Both the position numbers and the translations under genes were made by a program. DNA of 5,896 bases. It comes from Eubacterium sp. Its GTDB lineage: Bacteria > Bacillota > Clostridia > Peptostreptococcales > Anaerovoracaceae. Positions within the stretch are counted from its first letter, which is position 1; every line of letters starts with the position of its first letter. Below are positions 1 to 5,896 of this stretch, piece after piece. The stretch is from positions 1 through 5,896 of the forward strand of contig JAFOKI010000011.1 in assembly GCA_017419895.1 (NCBI GenBank). The letters are read 5' to 3'. The notes below the pieces were generated by a model that saw only the letters and a list, made by a program, of their open reading frames with translations, was not told the origin of the DNA and made no database searches.

Positions 1-38
1 CACATCATGTAAGTCTGTCTGATGGTGTTTTCCAACAT
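1..38 (-). CDS. 5' end of an unidentified leftward gene (partial)
   Basis: Only the first 12 codons and two bases of a 13th lie in the window, reading MLENTIRQTYMM. The start at 38 is chosen because an AAGGAGG ribosome binding site (complement of 47-53) sits 8 bases upstream, and a strong leftward promoter lies at 70-98. An alternative ATG at 45 is only 1 base from the Shine-Dalgarno and would read another frame, so it is unlikely. The gene is divergent from the Rrf2 regulator and shares its control region, so it is a candidate target of that regulator (inference). Twelve residues are too few to name a family. Confidence 0.6.
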   Translation of the reverse strand, partial: MLENTIRQTYMM

Positions 39-69
39 TGTCCATGCCTCCTTTCGATTTATTAACGAC

Positions 70-98
70 ACTATATCACCATAAACCTACTATGTCAA
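70..98 (-). promoter_or_regulatory. Promoter of the leftward gene
   Basis: On the minus strand a perfect -35 TTGACA (plus 93-98) is followed after 17 bases by a -10 TATAGT (plus 70-75). This is a near-consensus sigma-A-type promoter. Transcription would start near 63, giving a short leader to the ATG at 38. Its -35 box and spacer lie inside the inverted repeat at 85-103. Confidence 0.8.
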
Positions 99-103
99 TA
101 GGT
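85..103. promoter_or_regulatory. Candidate operator, inverted repeat ACCTA-N9-TAGGT
   Basis: The arms ACCTA (85-89) and TAGGT (99-103) are perfect inverted repeats centred on 94, with one further matching pair inside. The repeat overlaps the -35 box and spacer of the leftward promoter. Rrf2-family repressors commonly bind palindromes of about this size in their own promoter regions, so autoregulation and control of the divergent gene are plausible. The binding assignment is inference. Confidence 0.45.
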
Positions 104-126
104 AAATAAAATTTGTTTTACCCATT
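97..126. promoter_or_regulatory. Candidate operator, 30-bp imperfect palindrome
   Basis: This dyad is centred between 111 and 112 and pairs at 12 of 15 positions. Its strongest arms are GGTAAA (101-106) and TTTACC (117-122), with a central AAATTT (109-114). It covers the -35 region of the rightward promoter and shares the TAGGT half-site (99-103) with the dyad at 85-103. This suggests three half-sites spanning both divergent promoters. AT-rich sequence makes some pairing expected by chance, but the GC-containing arms are not trivial. Confidence 0.45.
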
Positions 127-142
127 CACATTGCGGTATAAT
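113..142 (+). promoter_or_regulatory. Promoter of the Rrf2-family regulator gene
   Basis: A perfect -10 TATAAT (137-142) is preceded by a weaker -35 TTGTTT (113-118) at an 18-base spacing. Transcription would begin near 149, leaving a leader of about 70 bases before the start codon at 219. The weak -35 lies within the 97-126 palindrome, consistent with a repressed or autoregulated promoter. Confidence 0.65.
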
Positions 143-218
143 AGGCAATATAACAAAGCAGCTGAATCACGTGCCACACCGGCAAACCCGGGCGAAGGCC
201 ACACAGGGAGGCATCTTT

Positions 219-623
219 ATGATTTCAACAAGAGGAAGATACGCGCTCAGAGTCATGATCGACCTGGCTGAAAATGATAACGGAAACTACATACCCCTGA
301 AAGATATTGCGGCAAGGCAGGAAATATCAAAAAAATACCTTGAGATATTAATGAAGGACATGGTAGCAGGCGGCCTTGTCGAAGGACTGAGCGGAAGGGG
401 CGGGGGATACCGGCTCCGCAGGAAACCGGAAGATTATACCGTCGGTGAGATAATCGAGCATATGGAAGGGACGCTTGCGGCAGTGGCCTGCCTCCAGGAC
501 GGCGCTGCAGTGTGCCCGAGAGCAGAGGAGTGCAGGACTCTCCCGCTCTGGGCGGAATATAATAAGCTCACTCGGGATTTCTTCTACAGCAAGCGGTTGA
601 GTGATCTGACAAAAAAATTCTGA
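219..623 (+). CDS. Rrf2/IscR-family transcription regulator
   Basis: This is a 134-residue DNA-binding regulator of the Rrf2 family, whose members often sense iron-sulfur status, nitric oxide or cysteine supply. The start at 219 is set by AGGGAGG (205-211) 7 bases upstream and by the typical MISTRGRYALRVMIDLA opening; an in-frame GTG at 171 lacks a ribosome binding site. Residues 26-52 form the winged helix-turn-helix, with the wing SGRGGGYRL at 58-66. Three cysteines, C91, C99 and C105, match the cluster-binding positions of the family with spacing C-X7-C-X5-C, followed by the usual PLW motif at 109-111. The position equivalent to His107 of E. coli IscR, a cluster ligand there, is Leu108. 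An Fe-S cluster is likely but not shown. It could be IscR-like or NsrR-like; the sequence alone does not decide. The divergent gene and the palindromes upstream suggest local regulation. Confidence 0.9.
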   Translation: MISTRGRYALRVMIDLAENDNGNYIPLKDIAARQEISKKYLEILMKDMVAGGLVEGLSGRGGGYRLRRKPEDYTVGEIIEHMEGTLAAVACLQDGAAVCPRAEECRTLPLWAEYNKLTRDFFYSKRLSDLTKKF

Positions 624-700
624 CGGGCGGCAACCGGCAAATATTTCCAAATTAGCGGTTTTTGACCGTCAAAAGCTTATTATTGAGTAAAAGTGGCGAC

Positions 701-737
701 AAAAAACTCGTGCCGGAGCGATTTGCCCCGGCACGAG
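701..737 (-). terminator. Rho-independent terminator of the glgA-glgP operon
   Basis: A perfect 10-bp stem pairs 707-716 (CTCGTGCCGG) with 728-737 (CCGGCACGAG). The 11-base apical region can add two more pairs around a GATTT loop. Read leftward, the hairpin is followed at once by six T (complement of 701-706). It begins 20 bases beyond the glgP stop codon. In the rightward direction the hairpin is followed only by CTTTGTG, so it would be a weak terminator for the Rrf2 gene. Confidence 0.92.
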
Positions 738-756
738 CTTTGTGATCCAATAACTA

Positions 757-3270
757 TCAGATGATCGGTTTCGTGTACCAGATGTAATTCGCGTAATCGC
801 GTATGGAGCGGTCTGCTGAGAAGCGGCCGGACATCGCGATATTGGTGATCGACATGTGGTTCCAGCGGCGGCGGTCCTCGTAGGCCTGCTGCATCTCTTC
901 GTGGATGCGGCAGTATTCACCGAAGTCTTTCAGGCACATGTACGGGTCGGCGATGCTGTAGGACGGTTCGAGCAGGTATCTCTTCATATTGGAGAAGCTC
1001 TTTCCGGCGAAGCCCTTGTCAAGCGCATCGATTGCCCTCGCCAGCTGTCTGTTCTCGTTGTAGTAGACCTTTGAGTCGTATCCTGAGAACAGGTTGCGGA
1101 CGACTTCGTCTGCAGTCTGGCCGAAAATGAATATGTTGTCTGCGCCAACGGCCTGATACATTTCGACGTTTGCTCCATCCATCGTGCCGATCGTGACTGC
1201 GCCGTTTATCATCATTTTCATGTTGCCCGTTCCGCTGGCTTCTTTTCCGGCAAGCGAGATCTGCTCGGAAATATCGGTCGCGGGCATCAGCATCTCCGCC
1301 ATGGAAACATTGTAGTTTTCCAGGAAGATGACCCTGAGTTTCGACGCGATCTTCGGGTTTCTCTCGATCTCTTCGCTGAGTTTGCAGATGAGCTGTATCG
1401 TTTCTTTTGCGAGATAGTAGCTCGGCGCGGTCTTGGCAGCGAACAGATAAGTCTCGGGGCGCATTTCTTTGTCAGGATCGTCAAGGAGTTCCTGATAACG
1501 CACGATGATGCGGAGCGCGTTCAGAAGCTGACGCTTGTACTCGTGCAGTCTCTTCGCCTGAACTATGAACAAAGAATCAGGATCCGGCGAGATCCCGGAG
1601 GTCGCCTTTATGCGATCGGCGAGCCGGGCTTTGTTCTCGCGTTTAATGCGTTCAAGGATCACATGGACAGAGACATCGTCGCGGTATTTCAGGAAGTCTT
1701 CCAGATAGTGCGCGTCGGTCCGGTAGTCATTGCCGATCGTATCGTCGAGCAGTTTCGAGAGCGACGGGTTCGCCTGACATAGCCATCTTCTGTACGCGAT
1801 TCCGTTTGTTACGTTCGTGAATTTCTCGGGCGTTGTCAGATAAAAGTCGTGGAACAGGTCGTCTTTCAGGATCTCAGAGTGGAGAGCCGAGACGCCGTTG
1901 ACCCTGTGTGAACCGATTACTGACAGGTTCGCCATGCGGACCTGATTGTCCTTGAGCGGAGCCATGTTTTGTATCATGCCGTCTTTGCCGGGGAACTTGG
2001 AATTCATCTCGGCGCGGAATCTTCTGTCGATCTCCTGCAGGATGACATAAACCCTGGGCATGAGCATGCGGACAAGCTTGTCGTTCCACTTTTCGAGAGC
2101 TTCAGCGAGTACGGTGTGGTTGGTGTATGAGACCGCACGGGTGACTTTTCTCCAGGCATAATCCCATGTGCAGCCATAGTCGTCGATGAATATCCTCATG
2201 AGCTCCGGGATACAAAGCGCGGGATGCGTATCATTGATGTGGATGGCTACTTTTCTGTCAAAGTTGTCCAGTGTCCCATGCATGCGGAAATGGTCGCGCA
2301 CGATGTTCTGGCACGACGCGGAAACCATGAAGTACTGCTGTTTGAGTCTTAACTCTTTTCCTTCTTCAATATTGTCCGCGGGATAGAGGACCTTGGAAAG
2401 AAGCTCAGCGCGGTTCGTCATCTGGGATGCCCTTGTGAAATCGCCGCTGTTGAAAGAGAGCATGTCAAAACTCTCTTTGTTCGTGCTTCTCCAGAGTCTG
2501 AGCTTTGCGATCGCGTCGGACCCTGCTCCTGAAATGAACATGTCGTAAGGAACGGCCTCGATGTACTGGGCGCCTTCCACCTCGTATGTAAGACCTTTTT
2601 CGGTCCATTTTTCTTTATAGTTTCCGTAGAAGCTTACACGGAAAGAGTCTTCCTCTCTCGGGTTGAGCCATACACGTCCGCCGGGGAGCCAGTTGTCAGG
2701 CATCTCTACCTGCCAGCCGTCGACGATCTTCTGTTTGAAAAGGCCGTATTCATATCTGATCGAGAAGCCGGTGCAGTCATAACCCTGTGAAGCAAGCGCG
2801 TCCATGAAACATGCCGCAAGTCTCCCGAGACCTCCGTTTCCGAGTCCGGCATCTGGTTCCTGCGCGTAAAGATCTTCCATCGTGACGCCGCGGACCTTCA
2901 TGACGTCCTTGACTACCTGCGTCATGCCGAGGTTGTAAAGGTTGTTCTTGAGGGACTGACCCATCAGGAACTCCATGCTGATGTAATAGATTTTTTTGCG
3001 GGAAGACTCGTTGCGTTCCACGTCTTTTCTGACCTTGTTGAACGCCCATTTTTTCTTCTGCAGAATGTTGTTCACTATCTCGGCTGTCGCGCAGTAAAGA
3101 TCGCGCGTGTCAGCCGTCTCGAATGTCGCATGGTAGTTGTTCTCAAGGTGATCTTCCAGAAGATCGCGGAATTCTGATTTATTCGGCAGTTCGACGGGTT
3201 CCGGTGTAAGTTTCGGTTTCTCATCCATCGCCTGCGCGAATTCACTCATGTTTTGAAGTACGTATTTCAT
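757..3270 (-). CDS. glgP: Glycogen/alpha-glucan phosphorylase
   Basis: This 837-residue cytoplasmic GT35 enzyme cleaves terminal alpha-1,4 glucose from glycogen or maltodextrin with phosphate, releasing glucose-1-phosphate. The PLP-binding signature EASGTGNMKMMIN is intact at 677-689, with the Schiff-base lysine at K685. Other conserved blocks are YISMEFLMG (96-104), the glycine-rich GLGNGGLGRLAACFMDA (142-158), NDTHPA (346-351) and KRLHEYKRQLLN (573-584). K573, R574 and K579 correspond to the phosphate- and cofactor-site residues K568, R569 and K574 of muscle phosphorylase. Length is normal for the family, with about 30 residues before the conserved core. The start at 3270 follows AAAGGA, which lies inside the last two codons of glgA; only 3 bases separate the glgA stop from this ATG, so the genes are probably co-transcribed and translationally coupled. 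A terminator follows. Preference for glycogen versus maltodextrin cannot be read from the sequence. Confidence 0.97.
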   Translation of the reverse strand: MKYVLQNMSEFAQAMDEKPKLTPEPVELPNKSEFRDLLEDHLENNYHATFETADTRDLYCATAEIVNNILQKKKWAFNKVRKDVERNESSRKKIYYISMEFLMGQSLKNNLYNLGMTQVVKDVMKVRGVTMEDLYAQEPDAGLGNGGLGRLAACFMDALASQGYDCTGFSIRYEYGLFKQKIVDGWQVEMPDNWLPGGRVWLNPREEDSFRVSFYGNYKEKWTEKGLTYEVEGAQYIEAVPYDMFISGAGSDAIAKLRLWRSTNKESFDMLSFNSGDFTRASQMTNRAELLSKVLYPADNIEEGKELRLKQQYFMVSASCQNIVRDHFRMHGTLDNFDRKVAIHINDTHPALCIPELMRIFIDDYGCTWDYAWRKVTRAVSYTNHTVLAEALEKWNDKLVRMLMPRVYVILQEIDRRFRAEMNSKFPGKDGMIQNMAPLKDNQVRMANLSVIGSHRVNGVSALHSEILKDDLFHDFYLTTPEKFTNVTNGIAYRRWLCQANPSLSKLLDDTIGNDYRTDAHYLEDFLKYRDDVSVHVILERIKRENKARLADRIKATSGISPDPDSLFIVQAKRLHEYKRQLLNALRIIVRYQELLDDPDKEMRPETYLFAAKTAPSYYLAKETIQLICKLSEEIERNPKIASKLRVIFLENYNVSMAEMLMPATDISEQISLAGKEASGTGNMKMMINGAVTIGTMDGANVEMYQAVGADNIFIFGQTADEVVRNLFSGYDSKVYYNENRQLARAIDALDKGFAGKSFSNMKRYLLEPSYSIADPYMCLKDFGEYCRIHEEMQQAYEDRRRWNHMSITNIAMSGRFSADRSIRDYANYIWYTKPII

Positions 3271-3273
3271 ATA

Positions 3274-4800
3274 TTATCCTTTAAATCTGACGTCGTTATA
3301 CATATCGATATACTTTGTTGCCGAAGAGTCCCAGGTGAAGTCTAGCCCCATATCGTATTTGACGAGGTTCGTCCAGCTTTCCTGATTCTTATACAGGTTG
3401 ATCGCGTTCATGAGCGCACCGTAGAATTCGCCCGCGTCGAACGCTTCAAACACGAAGCCGCTTCCTTCGCCCAGAGTGCAGTCTTTGATGGAATCCTTGA
3501 GGCCGCCTGTAGCGCGTACCAGAGGTATGTCACCGTATCTCGCGCCGATCATCTGAGCAAGTCCGCACGGCTCACCCTTAGAAGGCATGATCAGCACGTC
3601 ACCGGCAGCATAGACCTGATGCGAAAGCGCGGTGTTGAACTCGATGAGCGCGCGCACCTGGTTCGGGAATCTGTTTTCGAGCCCGCGGAAGAAGTTCTCG
3701 TATTCCGCGATGCCTGTGCCGAGTATCACGAACTGTACATCGTTATTGATCAGCACGCCGTCGATGACCGATCTGATGAGATCGACGCCTTTTGCCGGGA
3801 CCAGTCTGCTGATCATGGTGAGCAGACAGACGTCGCGTTCGGGGAGTCCGAGCATTTTCTGGAGATCTCTCTTACAAAGCAGTTTGCCCGAAATGTCGTC
3901 CTGCGTGTAAGTGGCCTTTAGCATTTCGTCTTTCGAAGGATCGTAGGCGACGGTATTGATTCCGTTCAGTATACCGCGGAGCTTGTAATCGTTCTTCTTA
4001 AGGATCGGATCGAGACCGAAGGAAAAGAACGGATCCTTGAGCTCTTCGGCATAGGAAGCGCTGACGGTGCTTACGATATTAGCAGTCTCGACTGCGCCCT
4101 TCATCAGATTGCAGTCATCGTTGTACTCGACGATGTGCGCGTAATTTTCAGGTATGCCGCAGATGTCGTTTATCGCGAAGTGGCCGTAGTGTCCCTGATA
4201 CTCAACGTTGTGGATCGTGAATATGGTGGACATGAACTTTCTCTGGTAGATCGTGTACTGATAGATCGGGACCAGAGCGGTCTGCCAGTCGTTGGCATGC
4301 ATTATCTCGGGACTGAAACCGGTGAATTCGATGGATTCGAAAACGGCGCGCGAGAAGAACGCGAAACGTTCGCAGTCGTCTTGATATCCATAGAGCGCGG
4401 GGCGGTTAAAGTATTCTTCGTTGTCGATGAAGTAATATTTAACGCCTTCAAAGTCCAGTTCGAACACGCCCATGTATTTGCTGCGCCAGGAGACGGGTAT
4501 CTCCTTGCAGCCGAGGTATTTCATCTGATCCCTGTATTTCTGGCCTACCTTGGCGTACAGCGGGCTGATTACGCGGCAATCGATATTCCCGTGCTTGCTC
4601 TTGTTGAGTGCGGCGGGAAGCGAACCGGCTACCTCTCCGAGGCCTCCGGTTCCGGAGAACGGCGAGACCTCGGGTGAAACAAAGAGTATTCTGAGAGGTT
4701 CTGCAATATTGACTTTCTGTTCTTTAAGAGGTGCGGAAGCTTTTTTTGCTGATGGTGCCGCGGCTTTTTTCGCGGCGGGTTTTTTGGTGTTTTTTTTCAT
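3274..4800 (-). CDS. glgA: Glycogen synthase (ADP-glucose type)
   Basis: This 508-residue GT5 glycosyltransferase adds glucose from a nucleotide sugar to the non-reducing end of alpha-1,4-glucan. The N-terminal Rossmann domain starts at about residue 36 (PLRILFVSPEVSPF). Recognisable motifs are HANDWQ (168-173), TIHNVEYQGH (195-204), RGILNGIN (275-282), SRLVPAKG (331-338, with R332 and K337), MPSKGEPCGLAQ (405-416, with E410) and the TGGLKDS loop (431-437). Two features are unusual. Residues 1-35 are an extra lysine/alanine/proline-rich tail absent from typical GlgA of about 475 residues, and the KTGGL donor loop reads GTGGL (50-54), so the conserved lysine is Gly. The start at 4800 is supported by GGAGG 7 bases upstream (complement of 4808-4812), and no ATG, GTG or TTG occurs near residues 30-36 to give a shorter form. 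It is first in an operon with glgP and divergent from glgB. The ADP-glucose assignment rests on family, not on direct evidence. Confidence 0.95.
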   Translation of the reverse strand: MKKNTKKPAAKKAAAPSAKKASAPLKEQKVNIAEPLRILFVSPEVSPFSGTGGLGEVAGSLPAALNKSKHGNIDCRVISPLYAKVGQKYRDQMKYLGCKEIPVSWRSKYMGVFELDFEGVKYYFIDNEEYFNRPALYGYQDDCERFAFFSRAVFESIEFTGFSPEIMHANDWQTALVPIYQYTIYQRKFMSTIFTIHNVEYQGHYGHFAINDICGIPENYAHIVEYNDDCNLMKGAVETANIVSTVSASYAEELKDPFFSFGLDPILKKNDYKLRGILNGINTVAYDPSKDEMLKATYTQDDISGKLLCKRDLQKMLGLPERDVCLLTMISRLVPAKGVDLIRSVIDGVLINNDVQFVILGTGIAEYENFFRGLENRFPNQVRALIEFNTALSHQVYAAGDVLIMPSKGEPCGLAQMIGARYGDIPLVRATGGLKDSIKDCTLGEGSGFVFEAFDAGEFYGALMNAINLYKNQESWTNLVKYDMGLDFTWDSSATKYIDMYNDVRFKG

Positions 4801-4828
4801 GGTGTTTCCTCCTCTGCTTTAGGTATCT

Positions 4829-4857
4829 ATCTTATCACATTCTTGAATATCCGTCCA
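4829..4857 (-). promoter_or_regulatory. Promoter of the glgA-glgP operon
   Basis: On the minus strand TGGACG (complement of 4852-4857) and TAAGAT (complement of 4829-4834) are separated by 17 bases. The -10 is preceded by TG one base upstream, forming an extended -10 element. Transcription would start near 4822, about 20 bases before the start codon, leaving room for the ribosome binding site but no long leader. Confidence 0.6.
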
Positions 4858-4871
4858 TGATGGTCTATAAT
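4843..4871 (+). promoter_or_regulatory. Promoter of glgB
   Basis: A -35 TTGAAT (4843-4848) and a perfect -10 TATAAT (4866-4871) are spaced by 17 bases, so this is a strong sigma-A-type promoter. The predicted transcript starts near 4878, about 38 bases before the glgB ATG. The element overlaps the glgA promoter between 4843 and 4857. Confidence 0.8.
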
Positions 4872-4915
4872 TTATGTTGGATAATACTATGCGCAAAACA
4901 GACTGAGGCGGGAAT

Positions 4916-5896
4916 ATGAAAGAGAAAAAAGATCGTTTGGTTGAACAAAAGTATCTTTTCCACCAAGGGCGTGACTACAGGAGCTATGAGCTTTTCGGCG
5001 CGCATCCGTTAAGCCCGGAAGAAGGAAAGGGTATCAGATTCAGGGTCTGGGCTCCGAGGGCTGTCCAGGTCTCCCTGGTCGGTGATTTCAACGGCTGGGA
5101 CATAGAAGCGGATCCGATGAAACGGTTGTCCGACGACGCGACTATCTGGGAACTGACCACAGACAAACTCGGAGTTGGCTGGCTTTACAAGTACGCGATC
5201 AGGACTGATGACGGAAGGGTCCTTATGAAGGCGGACCCATTCGCTTTCGAGAGCGAAAAGGGAAGCACAAATGACGGTATCCAGATGGCGTCCAGAGTAA
5301 GCGACATCGCTTACGGTTTCGAGTGGCATGATGACGAATGGCTGAGAAAACGCAACACCGGCAATCATTACCGCGAACCGATTAATATTTATGAAGTACA
5401 TCTCGGATCGTGGAAACTCCATGAGGATGGAAGTTTCTATACGTTTGCCGAACTCGCGGACGAACTTATCCCGTATGTAAAGGATATGGGATACACGCAT
5501 ATAGAGATGCTCCCGGTCATGGAACACCCATTTGGCGGATCCTGGGGCTATCAGGTCACCGGTTATTATAGCGTGACATCGCGTTACGGAACGCCCGCGG
5601 ACTTTAAAACCTTTGTTGACAGAGCCCATCAGGCGGGCATCGGCGTCATTATGGACTGGGTCCCTGCCCACTTCCCAAAGGATTCACACGGGCTTATCGA
5701 GTTCGACGGATACTGTCTGTATGAGGACAGCGATCCGTTCAAGCGGGAACATAAGGGCTGGGGAACACTGGCGTTCGATTTCGGACGTCCGGAGGTCCAG
5801 AGTTTCCTCATTTCGAACGCATTTTTCTTCTGCGATGTTTATCATATCGACGGTTTAAGAGTGGATGCTGTTGCGGCGATGCTCTATCTGGACTAC
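4916..5896 (+). CDS. glgB: 1,4-alpha-glucan branching enzyme (3' end outside window)
   Basis: The first 327 codons are open to the window edge. GlgB cuts an alpha-1,4 chain and re-attaches it by an alpha-1,6 bond, making the branches of glycogen. Residues about 38-110 form the CBM48 domain, including RFRVWAPRA (41-49) and GDFNGW (56-61). The GH13 barrel begins near 155 with INIYEVHLGSW (156-166), followed by EMLPVMEHPFGGSWGYQVTGYY (197-218), region I DWVPAHFP (247-254) and region II DGLRVDAV (312-319), with the catalytic nucleophile D317. The acid/base glutamate and the last conserved regions lie beyond the window. There is no long extra N-terminal CBM48 copy like that of E. coli GlgB, so this is the shorter form. 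The start at 4916 follows GAGG (4905-4908) by 7 bases. It is transcribed divergently from glgA-glgP, with interlocked promoters. Confidence 0.95.
   Translation, partial: MKEKKDRLVEQKYLFHQGRDYRSYELFGAHPLSPEEGKGIRFRVWAPRAVQVSLVGDFNGWDIEADPMKRLSDDATIWELTTDKLGVGWLYKYAIRTDDGRVLMKADPFAFESEKGSTNDGIQMASRVSDIAYGFEWHDDEWLRKRNTGNHYREPINIYEVHLGSWKLHEDGSFYTFAELADELIPYVKDMGYTHIEMLPVMEHPFGGSWGYQVTGYYSVTSRYGTPADFKTFVDRAHQAGIGVIMDWVPAHFPKDSHGLIEFDGYCLYEDSDPFKREHKGWGTLAFDFGRPEVQSFLISNAFFFCDVYHIDGLRVDAVAAMLYLDY

Noticed and set aside
171..218. Longer form of the Rrf2 gene starting at GTG 171, adding 16 residues
   Set aside because: There is no ribosome binding site before 171, while AGGGAGG is correctly placed before 219, and the family typically begins at the MxSTRGRYAL motif.
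655..670. Small hairpin CGGT-TTTTG-ACCG downstream of the Rrf2 gene as its terminator
   Set aside because: The stem has only four solid pairs and is followed by AAAA rather than a T-tract in the rightward direction.
2777..3049. 90-residue minus-strand open frame
   Set aside because: It is an alternative frame inside glgP, low in complexity and with no independent start signals.
4135..4677. 180-residue open frame on the plus strand
   Set aside because: It is antisense to conserved parts of glgA, has no family resemblance and no supporting promoter or ribosome binding site.
4848..4883. TATCC / GGATA inverted repeat around the glgB -10 as an operator
   Set aside because: The arms are five bases with a 26-base gap, which is easily met by chance.
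5009..5671. 220-residue open frame on the minus strand
   Set aside because: It lies wholly antisense to glgB, which has clear family motifs. The translation shows no recognisable domain, and it is explained by codon bias of the real gene.

Overview
This window looks like the chromosome of a low-to-mid GC Firmicute, most likely a member of the Clostridia. The evidence is the strong AGGAGG-type ribosome binding sites, the canonical sigma-A-like promoters, an Rrf2-family regulator of the clostridial type, and a glycogen gene set. The taxonomic assignment is inference; no rRNA or other marker gene is present.

Layout. (1) Positions 1-218 hold the first 12 codons of an unidentified leftward gene. 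A divergent promoter region follows, carrying overlapping inverted repeats that look like operators. (2) Positions 219-623 encode a 134-residue Rrf2/IscR-type transcription regulator, read rightward. (3) Positions 624-756 are a convergent intergenic region with a strong rho-independent terminator serving the leftward glycogen operon. (4) Positions 757-4800 are a leftward two-gene operon, glgA (ADP-glucose-type glycogen synthase, GT5) followed 3 bp later by glgP (glycogen phosphorylase, GT35). (5) Positions 4801-4915 are a compact intergenic region in which the glgA and glgB promoters lie back to back with overlapping footprints. (6) Positions 4916-5896 are the 5' part of a rightward glgB (1,4-alpha-glucan branching enzyme, CBM48 plus GH13), cut off by the window end just after the catalytic nucleophile motif.

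How the genes fit together. GlgA extends alpha-1,4-glucan chains, GlgB introduces alpha-1,6 branches, and GlgP removes glucose as glucose-1-phosphate. The window therefore encodes polymerisation, branching and mobilisation of glycogen. No ADP-glucose pyrophosphorylase (glgC/glgD) or debranching enzyme is visible, so these must lie elsewhere. Nothing in the sequence links the Rrf2 regulator to the glycogen genes; its likely target is itself and the divergent gene at the left edge.

Most of the window is ordinary core metabolism, and I do not see a clearly new system. The points that deserve a second look are the lysine/alanine-rich N-terminal extension of GlgA, the Gly in place of the conserved Lys of its KTGGL donor-binding loop, the cysteine pattern of the Rrf2 protein, and the two overlapping divergent control regions.
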